Part shown: one piece after another, positions 5,893 through 8,085 of the stretch
Numbering within the stretch: the stretch's first letter is position 1
Layout: each line of letters opens with the position of its first letter
Assembly: GCA_017429885.1 (NCBI GenBank)
Contig: JAFROA010000275.1
Location: forward strand, 1-8,085
Reading direction: 5' to 3'
Length of the DNA stretch: 8,085 nt
Source of the DNA: Bacteroidales bacterium
GTDB lineage: Bacteria > Bacteroidota > Bacteroidia > Bacteroidales > UBA932
The notes under the pieces: model-generated
The model's input: the letters and a program-made list of their open reading frames with translations, nothing else
What the model was told of the DNA's origin: nothing
Database searches by the model: none
Program-made: the position numbers and the translations under genes

Positions 5893-7590
5893 ATGAAAAA
5901 GATAATTCTTTTCATGATTCTCGTGCTGGCGATCTGCGCCAGTTGCGTCAATCTTGACCAACAGCCCAAGGCTCAGGCTTCATCTACAAATTGGTACAGT
6001 GATGAGGCACAAATACAAAGCGCTGTCAATTATTTATATGATCACCAATACTGGCATGACAACATACTGGGTTACAGTGGATATTGGAACGACGCCCTTA
6101 CGGACGATTGGACCAATAGATATGCTGTCAATGATATCACGGGTGGGACTTTGAACAGCCAGACCGCATGGATCACGCAAGTGTGGCAAATCTTGTACAG
6201 AGGAATTGCAAATGCAAATGTCGTTCTGGAGCATTTGGAGGAGAATACCTTTCTCGACGAGATTAAGTTGGCCCAATACAAGGCTCTGACACTTCTCGCC
6301 CGCGCTTACATGTATTCCAAATTAATATTCTATTACGGGGATGTTCCGTTTTTTACTACTCAAATGAGTATGGAGGATGCTTATGCTTTAGGAAGGACAA
6401 GCAAGGAAACGATTCTAAAGCAGATTTACGAGGATTACGATTATGCGATAGCCAATCTTCCGGACCAGTGGACATCCGGGATCACTTATCCTAATAAAGG
6501 GGCGGCATACGGATTCAAGGCGAGGACTGCTCTGTGGATGAACGACTGGTCCACGGTAGTGACGGCTGCGAAGGGGTGTATGGATACAGGTCAATATGAG
6601 TTGGAACCCAATTTCATCGATGTGTTCACCAAGACCACAAAGGAGTCCTTATTCTCTCTTCCTTACTCAATTGCGTCCACAATTTATCCTGATTGGCCTA
6701 AATGTCAACAACATGCAACAAGGACAATAGGAGGGACTGACTTCGTGCAGCCTTCTTGGGATCTTTTTTGCTCTTTCCTTTGCTCTGATGGACTCCCGAT
6801 CGATGAATCTCCGCTCTATGACCCCCAAAACCCGTTCAAGAACAGGGATCCACGTTGCGCCTACACAATCGTAGAGTTTGGGACTCCCCATCTCGGAGTG
6901 ATTTATCAGCCACATCCGGACTCCTTGACTGTCTTGAACATAAATACAGGTGAGAGGGTGAAGAATATGGACAGCAAAGGAAATATCCAGTGGGCATCGT
7001 TCAATGGCTTGATGTGGAACAAGCAGATTCAGGATGATTGGGCTGATTTTTATGTGGAGCAGGATTACGTTGTGTTGAGGTATGCGGATGTTTTGCTCAT
7101 GTACGCCGAGGCGAAGATAGAGTTGAATCAGATTGATCAGAGTGTAGTCGATGTGATCAACAGAGTCAGGGCCAGAGCATATGGGGTCGATTACACTCAG
7201 ACGGATTCCTATCCCGCTGTCGCTCTCGGAAGCCAGTCGGAAATGAGAAAAATCGTCAGACTAGAGCGTAGGATGGAATTGGCTAACGAGGGACGCCGTT
7301 ACAAAGATATCATCAGATGGGGTATCGCCGAAAAGGTCCTGAATAGACCGATCTACGGTCTGTTAGACCTTGATCCATTGAGGGAGAAAATCGTGAACCA
7401 GGGATTGTGGTTCTTCCCAGATGTCCCTCCGATTGACGAGGACGGATGCGCTGATTTCACTGACATGTACAACAGGGGGTTGATCAAGTTGTTGGCGAAC
7501 AGGCACTTTGAGTCCAAGCAGTATCTCTGGCCAATTCCTGCCAGCGAGATACTGATATGCCCTAATCTGGAGCAGAATCCCAACTATTAG
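5893..7590 (+). CDS. SusD/RagB-type glycan-binding surface lipoprotein
   Basis: A 565-residue lipoprotein that acts as the substrate-binding lid of the SusC barrel on the cell surface. The signal peptide ends I-C-A-S-C, so Cys18 is the likely lipidated residue. The N-terminal helical (TPR-like) region includes A-R-A-Y-M-Y-S-K-L-I-F-Y-Y-G-D-V-P-F-F-T, the familiar SusD 'RA..Y..L...YGDVP' motif. The C-terminal half carries R-Y-A-D-V-L-L-M-Y-A-E-A (396-407) and R-R-M-E-L-A-N-E-G-R-R-Y-K-D (459-472), both SusD/RagB signatures. It ends with W-P-I-P-A-S-E-I near residue 546 and the usual Q-N-P-N-Y tail. Length is normal and the frame is intact. The 12-base gap after SusC indicates co-transcription. 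Ligand-binding residues vary between SusD proteins, so the glycan cannot be predicted from the sequence. Confidence 0.97.
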   Translation: MKKIILFMILVLAICASCVNLDQQPKAQASSTNWYSDEAQIQSAVNYLYDHQYWHDNILGYSGYWNDALTDDWTNRYAVNDITGGTLNSQTAWITQVWQILYRGIANANVVLEHLEENTFLDEIKLAQYKALTLLARAYMYSKLIFYYGDVPFFTTQMSMEDAYALGRTSKETILKQIYEDYDYAIANLPDQWTSGITYPNKGAAYGFKARTALWMNDWSTVVTAAKGCMDTGQYELEPNFIDVFTKTTKESLFSLPYSIASTIYPDWPKCQQHATRTIGGTDFVQPSWDLFCSFLCSDGLPIDESPLYDPQNPFKNRDPRCAYTIVEFGTPHLGVIYQPHPDSLTVLNINTGERVKNMDSKGNIQWASFNGLMWNKQIQDDWADFYVEQDYVVLRYADVLLMYAEAKIELNQIDQSVVDVINRVRARAYGVDYTQTDSYPAVALGSQSEMRKIVRLERRMELANEGRRYKDIIRWGIAEKVLNRPIYGLLDLDPLREKIVNQGLWFFPDVPPIDEDGCADFTDMYNRGLIKLLANRHFESKQYLWPIPASEILICPNLEQNPNY

Positions 7591-7625
7591 TCTTCATTTA
7601 AGGTCAGGTTTGACATGAACAATAT

Positions 7626-7656
7626 AAGGTTTAACTGTAAATGATTTATAAACCTT
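7626..7656 (+). repeat. Intercistronic hairpin downstream of the SusD gene
   Basis: AAGGTTTA (7626-7633) pairs perfectly with TAAACCTT (7649-7656) around a 15-base loop. It lies in the 80-base gap between SusD and the next lipoprotein gene. There is no T run after it, so it is unlikely to terminate transcription efficiently. It could protect the 3' end of the SusCD part of the message or be a regulator site. An in-frame ATG at 7641 lies inside the loop. Confidence 0.45.
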
Positions 7657-7670
7657 TAAGTATCAACGAT

Positions 7671-8085
7671 ATGACGAGAAGGATACTGATTATCTCCTGC
7701 CTGTTGGCGATTATCTCCTGCCAACGAGGAGGGGGAGATGCGATCAAGATCCCTGATCACTCTATGATTGTGACAGATGAGGGAGTCTCCCTTATTTCGA
7801 GGGGTGTTGAGATTATTAAACCGTCCGGCGATCACCTGGTGGAAGTGGTTATGGAAAGCGTGAAGGACAGGAGCGCAGTATTGACATTGACCAACGCCGG
7901 AGTAACACCTGTGATCACCCGGAAGGGAGGAGATGTGACTGTCTCTTATGAAGGCCTCATGGCAGATGGGATTCGGTACAATGTCCCGGTCAGGCTGACG
8001 TTCAGTGTTTCGAAGAATAGGGATGCTTTTGTCGTGCGTCCCTATATCTACAATGGCGAGGTTGACTATGTAATCACCCATTTTA
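7671..8085 (+). CDS. PUL lipoprotein with beta-rich N-terminal domain (partial)
   Basis: From the ATG at 7671 the frame stays open for 138 codons to the right edge, where the gene is cut off. The N-terminus MTRRILIISCLLAIIS-C is a lipoprotein signal peptide with I-I-S-C as lipobox and Cys17 acylated; Cys10 is less likely because the hydrophobic core would be too short. Q-R-G-G-G-D follows as a flexible linker. Residues 25-138 alternate hydrophobic and polar residues with frequent Gly and Asn, as in a beta-sandwich. The segment D-G-I-R-Y-N-V-P-V-R-L-T-F-S-V resembles N-terminal sandwich domains of large bacterial polysaccharide-degrading enzymes; that comparison is from memory and weak. An in-frame ATG at 7641 would add ten residues but lies inside a hairpin, so 7671 is preferred. 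Position after SusD suggests a surface glycan-binding or glycan-degrading protein, but no catalytic motif is visible yet. Confidence 0.75.
   Translation, partial: MTRRILIISCLLAIISCQRGGGDAIKIPDHSMIVTDEGVSLISRGVEIIKPSGDHLVEVVMESVKDRSAVLTLTNAGVTPVITRKGGDVTVSYEGLMADGIRYNVPVRLTFSVSKNRDAFVVRPYIYNGEVDYVITHF

Noticed and set aside
7656..8081. A 141-codon minus-strand frame opposite the last lipoprotein gene.
   Set aside because: The forward frame has a lipoprotein signal peptide and the expected operon position, while the reverse frame has neither a signal nor family motifs and is His/Asp/Arg-rich in a way typical of antisense translations.
1..8085. CRISPR array, intact insertion sequence, rRNA or defence genes.
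   Set aside because: No regularly spaced repeats, transposase motifs, rRNA sequence or defence-type domains were seen on either strand.

Overview
The window looks like chromosomal DNA from a Bacteroidota bacterium, most likely Bacteroidales. The evidence is an adjacent SusC/SusD pair, Bacteroidota-type promoters (TTTG, 19 bases, TAnnTTTG) and the general lack of Shine-Dalgarno sequences before the starts. I cannot name a genus from the sequence alone.

Layout. Bases 1-106 hold the start of a leftward gene whose product begins with a lipoprotein signal peptide. A rightward tRNA-Val (anticodon TAC, 209-283) follows, with a consensus promoter ahead of it and a strong intrinsic terminator behind it. 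Bases 330-875 are AT-rich and hold no convincing gene. They contain a pair of 8-base direct repeats, a long inverted repeat, a possible small gene remnant on the minus strand, and a second consensus promoter at 753-783.

From about base 876 to the right edge lies one rightward polysaccharide utilisation locus (PUL). Its first gene encodes a secreted glycoside hydrolase resembling GH42 (clan GH-A), about 625 residues if whole. It is split into two overlapping frames (903-1184 and 1172-2779), and the lesion looks like the loss of one G near base 1157. Next come a SusC-type TonB-dependent transporter (2818-5880), a SusD-type glycan-binding lipoprotein (5893-7590) and, after an 80-base gap with a small hairpin, the start of another lipoprotein with a beta-rich N-terminus (7671 to the edge).

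How it works together. SusD on the cell surface should capture an oligosaccharide and pass it to the SusC barrel for TonB-driven import. The GH42-like enzyme would trim the glycan, and the last lipoprotein is probably another surface or periplasmic enzyme. The substrate cannot be read from the sequence, though a beta-linked galactose- or mannose-type sugar would fit GH42-like enzymes. No PUL regulator (SusR-like, hybrid two-component, or ECF-sigma/anti-sigma) is visible. SusC has no N-terminal signalling (STN) domain, so any regulator must lie outside the window.

The points most worth checking are the frameshift, which is either a real inactivation or an assembly error, and the exact family of the hydrolase. 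I found no CRISPR array, intact insertion sequence or clearly new defence-type system.
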